64,000 nucleotides of DNA from G963675935 sp963675935. GTDB lineage: Bacteria > Planctomycetota > Planctomycetia > Pirellulales > Thermoguttaceae. The stretch covers positions 1 through 64,000 of the forward strand of contig CAXXPV010000001.1 in NCBI GenBank assembly GCA_963675935.2, given 5' to 3'. Under the pieces are notes generated by a model. The model ran no database searches and was not told where the DNA came from. It saw only the letters and a list, made by a program, of their open reading frames with translations. Position numbers and translations under genes: made by a program. Within the stretch, counting starts at the first letter, position 1, and every line of letters starts with the position of its first letter. Positions 1-7,522 of this stretch are shown piece by piece.

Positions 1-552
1 GCCGCCGCCGAGGTCGTAGACCAGAATGGTCATTTCTTCCTTCGGCGCGGCGTTGGGCGTCAGATAGCCTTCGATCTCGCCGAAACTCAGCGCGGCGGCC
101 GTCGGCTCGTTGACGATGTCGAGCACCTTGAGGCCGGCCATTTCGCCGGCGTCGGCCGTGCATTTTCGACGCGGTTCGTCGAAATAGGCGGGCACGGTAA
201 TCACCACGCGATCGGTCTCGCCCAGTGAGCGAACCACGTCGGCCTTCAGCTTCCGCAAGATGCACGCCTGAATCACTTCCGGCGGCAACTTCTGGCCGTG
301 GACCGGCCGGCTGTAGTAGGGCAAACCCATGTCGCGCTTGACCCACTCGGCCACCAGATCGGGATGGACGGTGGTCGCGGTTCGGGCCTCGCGGCCGACG
401 ACCACTTCCTGGTCGGTGAACAGCACGACGCTGGGCGTCAGCAGATCGCCCTCGGCGTTGCGGACCATCTCGGTGCGGCCCGCCTCGTCCACGTAGGCCA
501 CGGCCGAAAACGTGGTTCCAAGATCGATTCCGACGGGTCGTTCGTGTGGCAT
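1..552 (-). CDS. Hsp70/DnaK-family chaperone, N-terminal part (cut by window edge)
   Basis: An open frame of 184 codons runs from an ATG at 552 to the window edge without a stop. The translation opens MPHERPVGIDLGTTFSAVAY, the phosphate-1 motif of the Hsp70/actin ATPase fold. It continues with VPAYFDEPRRK and NEPTAAALSFGE, typical of the DnaK nucleotide-binding domain, and ends on DLGGG, the phosphate-2 motif. Only about the first third of an Hsp70 is present. In planctomycetes such genes are often extra DnaK-like paralogs rather than the main dnaK. No CIRCE operator was seen upstream, so heat-shock control is not supported. The C-terminal domains that would tell DnaK from other Hsp70 subfamilies lie outside the window. 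Confidence 0.9.
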   Translation of the reverse strand, partial: MPHERPVGIDLGTTFSAVAYVDEAGRTEMVRNAEGDLLTPSVVLFTDQEVVVGREARTATTVHPDLVAEWVKRDMGLPYYSRPVHGQKLPPEVIQACILRKLKADVVRSLGETDRVVITVPAYFDEPRRKCTADAGEMAGLKVLDIVNEPTAAALSFGEIEGYLTPNAAPKEEMTILVYDLGGG

Positions 553-791
553 AACGGAAATGGCCTGGGGTGGAACTCGAAGATCGTGGGGCACTAGGCT
601 CATGGCGAGCAAGGGAAAGCCCTATCTTTTCCAGGTCTTCGACGTTCCATATTCCAGTCTAGTTCCAAAGAGGGAAAGACTCAAGCCGTACACACCACCC
701 AGAGGGGATGCGCCGCACCGATATACAGTACATCATTGACTGGCCATTCGTATTTTTCGGACGAGCCGCCCCGCTGTGGGTGGGTTGTGGG

Positions 792-891
792 CCAGGAGAA
801 CTGCAAAGTTGATCGTAGAACGGAATTTATTCCGTTCCATCGCCTTTTGCCCGGCCGGCGGAATGAATTCCGTTCTATTTTGCTCTCCTGG
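792..891. repeat. CCAGGAGAACTGCAAA shell element, copy 1
   Basis: The left arm CCAGGAGAACTGCAAA (792-807) and a shortened right arm TTTTGCTCTCCTGG (878-891) enclose a second palindrome, AACGGAATTTATTCCGTT with GGCGGAATGAATTCCGTT. The same shell recurs at 38219-38377 and 59226-59516 with a different core. Confidence 0.7.
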
Positions 892-1107
892 GTTGCAGAC
901 GGGAAGCAAAGTTCAAAAGTCACGAATGACCGTGGGTGGTTTTGCCCAGGATGCCGCGGATTTTCCACCATGAGATTTTGCGCGACTGCGGGAGAATTAT
1001 GAGACCATGCGTCCGAAGGGCGAGAGAGGAGAGAAAAATCGGAGTGCTGTAAGCTAGGGTTTCCGGTGGGGCTATTTATTGTCAGAAAAGAAATGTCGTA
1101 TGAACCC

Positions 1108-1184
1108 GTTTGGCCGGCGAGTTTGCTCGCCGCGTTTTGCCTGAAATTGCGAATAACCGCGGCGAACAAGTTCGCCGGCTAAAC
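1108..1184. repeat. R1 hairpin repeat (GCCGGCGAAC family), copy 1
   Basis: The arms read GTTTGGCCGGCGAGTTTGCT and AGCAAGTTCGCCGGCTAAAC-like, joined by about 28 bases. Related copies lie at 12128-12208, 18372-18436, 25061-25141, 32848-32924 and 48910-48986, with a half copy at 14927-14953. This copy and the one at 32848 also share the preceding ~20 bases and most of the loop, so the conserved unit is about 95 bases. Confidence 0.85.
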
Positions 1185-1246
1185 AACGCGCCCGACATTT
1201 GTTTTCCGAGAGTCAATACGATCGAATCGCGGGAAGGAGCAGGAAC

Positions 1247-4105
1247 GTGACGGAAAAAAGGGGCGACATCGCGAATTGCGCGCCGGTCGAAGAGGCTCTC
1301 CATCGGAATAATGCGGAGTTCAATCTCGAATCCAAGTACCGCGCCATTCTCGACCGGACCTTCGAGTTCATCGGCCTGATGACGCCGGACGGCACACTTG
1401 TCGAGGCCAATCGAACGGCGTTGAAGTTCGCCGGCATCGCGGAGTCGGACGCCCTTGGGAAGCCGTTTTGGCAGACGCCGTGGTGGACCCATTCCGAGGA
1501 GATGCAGAATCGATTGCGCGCCGCGATCAAGCACGCCGCTTCGGGAGAATTCGTGCGTTTCGAGGCAACCCATCCGGCGGCGGACGGAGAGATTCACACC
1601 GTCGATTTTTCGTTGAAACCCATTACAAACGACCGCGGCGAAGTTGAGTTTTTGATTCCCGAGGGCCGCGACATCACGAAACAGAAGTGGGCGGAAGAGG
1701 GCAAAAGAGAATACGAGAGCCGGTTCCGCGACATTGTCGACAAATCCGGCGCGGGAATCCTTTTCGTCGATGCGCGCGACATGACGATTTCCTCCTGCAA
1801 TCAGGCGATGGCCGTCATGCTGGGCCGGTCCCAAGAAGAACTCGCCGGGTTGCCGCTCATGGAATTACACCCCGCGGAGTCGCGGGAGCAGATTGCCAAG
1901 GAATTCGAGCAACATCTCGTCGAAGACAAGCATTTTTCCTCCGATATTCCCGTCATGCGCAAGGATGGCGCCCTCATCTACGTCGACATCACCTCGAACA
2001 TGGTGACGTTAAACGGAACAAGGTACCTGAGCGGTTTTTTTCACGACGTGACCAAGCGGAAGCGGGCGGAAGACGCCTTGCGCGAGACCAACAAGTACCT
2101 TGAGAGCCTGTTCAACTATGCGAACGTTCCGATTATCGTCTGGGACACGCGGTTCCAAATCACGCGATTCAACCACGCCTTCGAGACCCTGACCGGAAGA
2201 AAAGCCGACGAGGTGTTAGGAAAGACGCTCGATATTCTTTTTCCACAGTCCATTATGAGAAGCTCGCTGGAGCGCATCGCCGAAACAGAACGCGGCAAGC
2301 ATTGGGAAGTTGTCGAGATGAATATTCTGCATATCGACGGATCCGAACGGACCGTCCTGTGGAATTCAGCCCCGATTTACGGTCCCGACGAGAAAACGCT
2401 GACGGCCACCATCGCGCAAGGTTATGACATCACCAATCGCAAGCGAGCGGAAGAGATTTTGCTGCAATCGAAAGAACAACTGGAACAATACACCACTGCA
2501 TTGGAGACGGCCAACATGGCCCTGGAGGAAGCGAAGACCCTGGCCGAATGCGCCAATCAGGCCAAGACCGATTTTTTGGCCAACATGAGCCATGAGCTTC
2601 GCACCCCCTTGAGCGCCATCATCGGATTCTCCGAGGGTCTGCTCGAACGCACCGATGTGCATCCTCTGAACGAACACCAGAAGGACCGCCTCGAAAAGAT
2701 AAAAAACAGCGGCGAATACCTGCTTCAGCTCATCAACGGAGTTCTGGACATCGCCAAGGCCGAGTCGGGGCAAATCGATCTGCGCATCGCGGACTTCGAG
2801 GTCGAACCGCTCGCGTGGGAAGTTGGTGATCTGGCCGAAGCTCTCGCCAAGGACAAGCCCGCGATTCACTTCACCCTCGATCTGGAAGAGCGTCTGCCCC
2901 GAATGACTTCCGACCGCGATAAAATCCGGCAGATTCTTGTCAACCTGCTGAGCAACGCCGTCAAGTTCACGGAACAAGGAACCGTCGCGTTGCGGGTTCG
3001 AGGCCGCAACGATTCCATCGAGTTTCGCGTCGAGGACACCGGCATCGGAATCGGCGCGGAGCATCTGGAGCGGATATTTGAAAAATTCTATCAGGTGAAA
3101 CAAATAGCGCATTCCTCGCTGAAAGGGACGGGTTTGGGGCTTGCGATCTCGAAGGTATTGGCCACGCTGCTCGGCGGCACGCTGACGGTCGAGAGCGTCG
3201 AAGGACAGGGCAGCATTTTCACGTTGACTGTCCCGACGACGCTCGTCCGTCGCGAAAACGATGATTCCCGCCAGACGGCGCGGCCGTCGCCCGGCCCGCG
3301 TCGAGCCACGTCCCAAGATCGACGGCAGCAGCCCTGCATCCTCTGCGTTGAATCCAACCCGAACAACGCAATTTTGCTGAACGATTGTTTGATGGAGGCG
3401 GGTTATCGAGTCATTCAAACCGCCAACGGAGACGAAGCGTTCCGTCTCGCGGCATCCGAACGCCCGAGGGCCGTCATTCTCGACGTGATGCTTCAGAGTC
3501 ACGACGGCTGGGAAATCCTCTATCGTCTCAAAGGCGATCCCACGACGAGCGACATCCCGGTGATCATCGCCACCGATCTCGACGAGCAACGGCTGGGCCT
3601 GTTTCTCGGCGCCAGCGAATACCTGGTAAAACCCGCGAGCCGACTGCAACTTTTGCAGGCCATCCATCGAGTATCGCTCGACCATGAACGAAACATCCAG
3701 AGCGTGGCGGTCATCGACGACGATCGAAGCATGTTGCGGCTCGTGGCGAATTATTTGGAGCAAGCACATTACCGAGTCTCGACGTTTGTGAGCGGCGAGG
3801 CGTTTCTCGCCAGCCTGGCGACGCAGCAACCGGATACCGTGATCGTCGATCTGTTGATGCCCCACATGGATGGATTTCAGTTTATCGAAACATTGCGAGA
3901 ACACCCCGCCTGCTCGAATGTTCCGGTGATGGTCATGACATCGAAGGTTCTTTCCAAAGACGATCTTGCGATGCTGAACAATCGCGTTCGCGCGGTGATT
4001 CAAAAAAACGGCGCCGTTTGCGAAAAGGCTTTCCGCCAATTGGTCGAGCAGTTGGAACGGATGGAAGCCGGGAGAGATAAATATGTTGACAATCCTTCTG
4101 GTTGA
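1247..4105 (+). CDS. Hybrid sensor histidine kinase: three PAS, HisKA, HATPase, two receivers
   Basis: This encodes about 952 residues if it starts at GTG 1247, which has AAGGAG seven bases upstream. A TTG at 1199 in the same frame lacks such a site. The domain order is PAS (about 24-145), PAS (157-275), PAS (278-400), a short coiled coil, HisKA with the phospho-acceptor in SHELRTPLSAIIGF (His449), HATPase with N-box LVNLLSNAVKF, DTGIGI and GTGLGL, then two receivers. Receiver 1 keeps the phospho-Asp (ILDVML, D746) but has CVESN where the acidic pair is expected. Receiver 2 looks complete (IDDD, VDLLMP, D868). No membrane segment is visible, so it is probably a cytoplasmic sensor. It overlaps the next gene by 23 bases, which suggests coupled translation with the two receivers downstream. 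Confidence 0.93.
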   Translation: MTEKRGDIANCAPVEEALHRNNAEFNLESKYRAILDRTFEFIGLMTPDGTLVEANRTALKFAGIAESDALGKPFWQTPWWTHSEEMQNRLRAAIKHAASGEFVRFEATHPAADGEIHTVDFSLKPITNDRGEVEFLIPEGRDITKQKWAEEGKREYESRFRDIVDKSGAGILFVDARDMTISSCNQAMAVMLGRSQEELAGLPLMELHPAESREQIAKEFEQHLVEDKHFSSDIPVMRKDGALIYVDITSNMVTLNGTRYLSGFFHDVTKRKRAEDALRETNKYLESLFNYANVPIIVWDTRFQITRFNHAFETLTGRKADEVLGKTLDILFPQSIMRSSLERIAETERGKHWEVVEMNILHIDGSERTVLWNSAPIYGPDEKTLTATIAQGYDITNRKRAEEILLQSKEQLEQYTTALETANMALEEAKTLAECANQAKTDFLANMSHELRTPLSAIIGFSEGLLERTDVHPLNEHQKDRLEKIKNSGEYLLQLINGVLDIAKAESGQIDLRIADFEVEPLAWEVGDLAEALAKDKPAIHFTLDLEERLPRMTSDRDKIRQILVNLLSNAVKFTEQGTVALRVRGRNDSIEFRVEDTGIGIGAEHLERIFEKFYQVKQIAHSSLKGTGLGLAISKVLATLLGGTLTVESVEGQGSIFTLTVPTTLVRRENDDSRQTARPSPGPRRATSQDRRQQPCILCVESNPNNAILLNDCLMEAGYRVIQTANGDEAFRLAASERPRAVILDVMLQSHDGWEILYRLKGDPTTSDIPVIIATDLDEQRLGLFLGASEYLVKPASRLQLLQAIHRVSLDHERNIQSVAVIDDDRSMLRLVANYLEQAHYRVSTFVSGEAFLASLATQQPDTVIVDLLMPHMDGFQFIETLREHPACSNVPVMVMTSKVLSKDDLAMLNNRVRAVIQKNGAVCEKAFRQLVEQLERMEAGRDKYVDNPSG

Positions 4106-4496
4106 AGACAACACCGGCTGCGTTTCGCTGCTGGAAGACATCTTCTCCTACGACGACATTCCCGCAAGGCTCGCCCACGTTACGAGCGGCGAGGAAGCGT
4201 TGCACCTGACCGCCACGCTCCAGCCGGTTCTGATCCTGATGGACCTTGGCTTGCCGGGAATTGACGGACTTGAAACGACACAAATTCTGAAACGCGACCC
4301 GACGACCAGGAACATCCCGGTGTGGGCCGTTACGGCCTACGCCATGCAGGGCGATGAGGAAAAGGCCCGGGCGGCCGGCTGCGAGGAATACTTCGTCAAG
4401 CCGTTGTCGATGCGGACGTTGGGCAACCGTCTGAAAGATTTTCTTCAAGAGTTGGAAAACGAAAAAACGGAAAGCCACGAACATGCGTCAACCTAA
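4083..4496 (+). CDS. Single-domain response regulator (CheY/DivK-like)
   Basis: This is a 137-residue receiver with no output domain. It has the acidic pocket in LLVEDN, the phospho-acceptor D54 in LMDLGLPG, the switch threonine in VTA (T84) and the conserved lysine in FVKPL (K106). It overlaps the hybrid kinase upstream by 23 bases and the next gene by 14 bases, so the three genes are almost certainly one operon. It is likely a phosphate shuttle between the hybrid kinase and the receiver-ATPase, as DivK-like proteins do; that role is inferred. The closing 25 residues are charged and hydrophilic. Confidence 0.93.
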   Translation: MLTILLVEDNTGCVSLLEDIFSYDDIPARLAHVTSGEEALHLTATLQPVLILMDLGLPGIDGLETTQILKRDPTTRNIPVWAVTAYAMQGDEEKARAAGCEEYFVKPLSMRTLGNRLKDFLQELENEKTESHEHAST

Positions 4497-5652
4497 AGTA
4501 TTGATCGTCGATGACGACGCGAACAGCCGGGCTGTGCTTTGCGACGTGCTTGGTAGCGAGTCGTACACCCTCGTCGAGGCTGCCGACGGCAAGCGCGCCC
4601 TGGAAATCGCCAACAACGAGCTGCCGGACCTGATTCTGTTGGACATTATGATGCCCGGCATGGAGGGCGATCTCGTCCTGCGCAAACTCAAGGAGCAGGA
4701 GAAGACCCGCGCCATCCCCGTGATTATGGTCACTGCACTAAATTCAGACATGCAAATCGCCGTGTGCCTGGACGACGGCGCCATCGACCACATCTGCAAA
4801 CCGTTCTCGAGCATGGTGGTCCGCTCTCGCGTGCGCGCGGCCCTGCGTTCTCAGTCTGTTTTCATTCCAGTGGGGGAAAAAACGCCGGCGGCCAAACAGG
4901 GAAAAGTCCTCGGTTTCGTCGGCGTCAAGGGCGGAGTCGGCACGACGACCGTCGCCGTGAATGTCGCCGTGGCCCTGCTGAAGACCCAGAAGTCGGTCGC
5001 CGTGGCCGAGATCCGATCCCAGGCCGGCACCGTCGCCGCCCAACTCGGAGTCTCCCCCTCGCTGAACACCGAGCTCATTCTCCAGTACGAAAACGCGGGC
5101 GACATCAACCCGCAGACACTGAGCCGGTTTTTGACCAATCACCCGACCGGCCTGCGGCTGTTGCTTGCCCCGCCCGACATCAACGAAGAACGGGAAATCA
5201 CCGCCCAACACGCCGAGGCGATCGTCCGGGGACTTGCCGGCATGGCCGATTACGTCGTCCTGGATGTTCCTTTGAATCCATCCAAGGTTGCCAGAGCGGT
5301 GCTGCGATGCTGCCAGTTCGTTGCAGTCGTGGTGGAACTGGAATCGACCTGTCTGGCGGCCGTCCCGGCAATGCTCAAGGCCCTGGACTCCTGGGGAGTC
5401 AGCGGCCCGCTGGCGGGCGCTATCCTGATCCAACGTATTATGGACACCTCCTCGATGACCGTCGGCTACGTGCGGAAGCATTTGGCATGTCCCATTGTCG
5501 GCGTGATTCCGCCCGCGCCGGATTTGTGCGCGCAGGCTCTACGGTCGGGAACTCCGCTGGTGCTTTCGAATCCCAACTCGCTATGTGCCGCCGCACTCGA
5601 CGAGCTGGCCGGCCGACTTGCCGCGGAACACGTATCGGCCTTGACGTTCTAG
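4483..5652 (+). CDS. Receiver domain fused to CpaE/MinD-like ATPase
   Basis: This encodes 389 residues. Residues 1-120 form a full receiver: VDDD pocket, D54 in LLDIMMPG, T84 in VTA, K106 in CKPF. After a linker, GFVGVKGGVGTTTVAVNVA (about 144-162) is the deviant Walker A of the ParA/MinD/CpaE family. VVLDVPL is the Walker B region. CpaE localises Tad pili and normally has a degenerate N-terminal receiver, whereas this one keeps every catalytic position. No other tad gene is in the window, so a pilus role is not established. Coupling to the hybrid kinase suggests phosphorylation-controlled localisation or gene output. The stop codon directly abuts a GTAGGTCCCG palindrome. Confidence 0.88.
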   Translation: MRQPKVLIVDDDANSRAVLCDVLGSESYTLVEAADGKRALEIANNELPDLILLDIMMPGMEGDLVLRKLKEQEKTRAIPVIMVTALNSDMQIAVCLDDGAIDHICKPFSSMVVRSRVRAALRSQSVFIPVGEKTPAAKQGKVLGFVGVKGGVGTTTVAVNVAVALLKTQKSVAVAEIRSQAGTVAAQLGVSPSLNTELILQYENAGDINPQTLSRFLTNHPTGLRLLLAPPDINEEREITAQHAEAIVRGLAGMADYVVLDVPLNPSKVARAVLRCCQFVAVVVELESTCLAAVPAMLKALDSWGVSGPLAGAILIQRIMDTSSMTVGYVRKHLACPIVGVIPPAPDLCAQALRSGTPLVLSNPNSLCAAALDELAGRLAAEHVSALTF

Positions 5653-5938
5653 TAGGTCCCGTCTGCCGGACGGGACTGGGTGGCTTCGCCTCCGTCAGAC
5701 GAAACGCGAAGTCCCGCATTTCTCACCACCGGCTAAACGGACACACTGTCGTCTTTCTTCCTCGACCGGTAAGAAAAGCGAGTTAGGGCCTGTTAAAAAA
5801 CAAGTTGGCGAATTATTCGTAGGACGGATTTCCGAATCCGTCCAGTTTTCGGTGACGGATTCGGAAATCCGTCCTACAATATTACACAATTTATTCTTTA
5901 ACAGCGCCTTAGGTCCCGCCCGGCAGGCGGGACCTACC
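5652..5938. repeat. Nested palindromes between the CpaE-like gene and the MFS gene
   Basis: GTAGGTCCCGTCTGCCGGAC-type palindromes sit at both edges (5652-5676 and 5910-5938). Between them is a pair of longer imperfect arms (about 5785-5818 and 5877-5911, AGGGCCTGTTAAAAAACAA versus its inverse). These enclose a perfect 24-base-arm palindrome beginning GTAGGACGGATTTCCGAATC (5819-5878). The stop of the upstream gene and the end of the downstream gene both touch the outer repeats. No gene is seen here. The hairpins could also terminate transcription from both sides. Confidence 0.75.
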
Positions 5939-7336
5939 AGGTTCGACCACCAGCAACAGAACAAACGCCCCGAGACTTCGCATCAGCCAGCCGAAAACGA
6001 ACAGACAAGGGAAAAACGAGAGCCAAACGCCGCCGTCCATCGGCAAGCTCCAGTCCTTGCAGCAATCGACCAACGCTCCGCCGAGAATCGTGTTGGCGGC
6101 GTAGCACAGTCCGGTGGCGGCATAAAACGCGGCGATGTACGACGTGTTTTGCCCCGGCGGCGAGAGTTTTAACATCAGATTCGGTAAGCAGACGTTCATG
6201 CCAGCGTAGGCAATCCACATCGCCCACGCGCCGATGAGCCACTGCCAATGTTCCGGCGTGGCCGCGGCGAAAAACAGCAGGCCCACGGCCACCAGCAGTT
6301 GGCACGTGATCATCACCGCCCGATTGCCGAGCCGGTCGGCCATGCGGCCCAGCCACGGGCTGACGGTCCACTGTCCCAGATTCATCCCAGTTTGAAGCAC
6401 GAGCGACACCAACAGCGAAATGCCCAGCACGTTCATGGAATACTGATGTTGGGCCGATTGCGTGATGCCGTTGAAGAACGAGAACCAGCAGCCGAACAGA
6501 AGGAGCCGGCGGAATCGGGCGTCGCGGAACGGGGCCGTCCAAGTGATTGTAGGAGGCGGCAACCGTTCACTGGGGACTGTCCCAATTTTCGCGGCGCAAT
6601 GGATTTCGCCCCGTGATTTCGCTTGACCGCCGCGAAAATGGGACTGTCCCCCTTGGGTCGCCAATCGGCGACGGGAGTCGCCTCCTACAGTTCGGCATTC
6701 CGGCATCATGGCCAGCGGCACGAGCGCGACGATCATGAACGCCGCGCCAAGGCCGGCCATCACGGCGTAGGGCATCCACGCCGGCAGATCGGCTCGCGTT
6801 TCCGACATGCCCCAGACGAACAACCCGGCGTCGATGGCCGCGGCGGCGACGCCCGCGACGATCCACCGCTGCCGCCATCCGAAAAACCGCCCGCGAATTC
6901 GCGGGGGCGCCGCGTCGGCCAGCCACGACCACAAGCCGACCATGCCCAGGTATTGCAGCAAATGATAAAGACACCACAAAATCACCAGCGCGAAAAGCGA
7001 CCAGCCGGGCGTGGGCAATCGGCCGGGCGCGCAAACGGCGGGCAACGCGGCAAGCAGCAGGGCGCTGAGCAGAAACGTCGTCAGACAAAAGCGTTTGCGA
7101 TTGGCCAGCCGGCCGATCATGGCCGGCGCGCCCAGTCGCAACAGGCCGACGACGTGCGGCGCGGCCGCGATCAGGCCGATGCCCAGCCCGAACCGTTCGG
7201 CGTGGAGTTCACGGGCGAGATAGACGATCAGCGTCGTGCCGGCCAGTCCGTTGCCGACGGCCCAGATCGCGCCGTTCCAAACCGCGAGTCTTCGCCCACG
7301 GCGGCGTTCGACGATCGGCGGCATGGCGTCTATCAT
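5909..7336 (-). CDS. MFS transporter with palindromic repeats inside its coding sequence
   Basis: This 475-residue protein has about twelve hydrophobic segments and an MFS-type first half (GIGLIAAAPHVVGLLRLGAP, then GRLANRKRF in the loop 2-3 position). The substrate is unknown. A hydrophilic stretch at about residues 216-264 falls in the central cytoplasmic loop. It is encoded by a GTAGGAGGCG palindrome (6548-6689) that itself contains a GGGGACTGTCCC palindrome (6572-6652). The last nine residues, GRSRLPGGT, and the stop come from another palindrome at 5910-5938. The frame stays open throughout, so the gene may be functional, but some of the C-terminus may be replaced. MPPIVERRRG, four codons in, is an equally good start. 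Confidence 0.85.
   Translation of the reverse strand: MIDAMPPIVERRRGRRLAVWNGAIWAVGNGLAGTTLIVYLARELHAERFGLGIGLIAAAPHVVGLLRLGAPAMIGRLANRKRFCLTTFLLSALLLAALPAVCAPGRLPTPGWSLFALVILWCLYHLLQYLGMVGLWSWLADAAPPRIRGRFFGWRQRWIVAGVAAAAIDAGLFVWGMSETRADLPAWMPYAVMAGLGAAFMIVALVPLAMMPECRTVGGDSRRRLATQGGQSHFRGGQAKSRGEIHCAAKIGTVPSERLPPPTITWTAPFRDARFRRLLLFGCWFSFFNGITQSAQHQYSMNVLGISLLVSLVLQTGMNLGQWTVSPWLGRMADRLGNRAVMITCQLLVAVGLLFFAAATPEHWQWLIGAWAMWIAYAGMNVCLPNLMLKLSPPGQNTSYIAAFYAATGLCYAANTILGGALVDCCKDWSLPMDGGVWLSFFPCLFVFGWLMRSLGAFVLLLVVEPGRSRLPGGT
6548..6689. repeat. GTAGGAGGCG palindrome interrupted by a GGGACTGTCCC palindrome (in MFS gene)
   Basis: The outer arms are TGTAGGAGGCGGCAACC (from 6548) and GGGAGTCGCCTCCTACA (to 6689). 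The inner arms are GGGGACTGTCCCAATTTTCG (from 6572) and CGAAAATGGGACTGTCCCC (to 6652). The outer family recurs in rlmN. The inner family recurs at 16558-16638, in lnt and in glmS. Confidence 0.85.
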
Positions 7337-7354
7337 GGATTGCTGCCATAAAAT

Positions 7355-7378
7355 AGCCGGGGACCAACGGTCCGCGGT
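7355..7378. repeat. GCCGGGGACCAACGGTCC repeat, copy 1
   Basis: TAGCCGGGGACCAACGGTCC followed by GCGG lies just upstream of the MFS start. Other copies are at 27258-27281 (inverted, holding the hemG stop) and 63923-63947. Confidence 0.75.
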
Positions 7379-7400
7379 CGGCGGCGTATTTACTATTTAG

Positions 7401-7520
7401 TTTCTGTTGCGGAAAGAGCCATCGGCCTATTGTCATTCTGAGCGAAGCGAAGAATCTCCGCGTTTTCCGAGATTCTTCGCTTCGCTCAGAATGACAAAAT
7501 ACCTTTCCGCAACAGAAACT
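7401..7520. mobile_element. MITE-like element with 17-bp inverted ends and TATTTA duplication at the miaB stop
   Basis: The inverted ends are GTTTCTGTTGCGGAAAG (7401-7417) and CTTTCCGCAACAGAAAC (7504-7520). TATTTA directly flanks both sides (7395-7400 and 7521-7526), a candidate 6-bp target duplication. The core is a GTCATTCTGAGCGAAGCGAA palindrome (7433-7496). The right-hand TATTTA contains the complement of the miaB stop codon TAA (7523-7525). Confidence 0.7.
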
Positions 7521-7522
7521 AT

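Larger units (their letters stand above)
553..1246. other. Intergenic region with two palindromic elements
   Basis: There is no supported gene in this roughly 690-base gap between divergent genes. It holds a shell-type element (792-891) with arms CCAGGAGAACTGCAAA and TTTTGCTCTCCTGG enclosing an AGAACGGAATTTATTCCGTT palindrome. It also holds an R1 hairpin (1108-1184). The short frames seen here are spurious and come from the repeats. Confidence 0.7.

Noticed and set aside
2366..4141. Long minus-strand open frame (591 codons) opposite the hybrid kinase
   Set aside because: It is antisense to conserved kinase and receiver domains, has no recognisable motif, and is a composition effect of GC-rich codons.
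4483..5652. Naming the receiver-ATPase as cpaE of a Tad pilus
   Set aside because: No tad or flp gene is in the window and its receiver is intact, unlike typical CpaE, so only the fold-level call is made.
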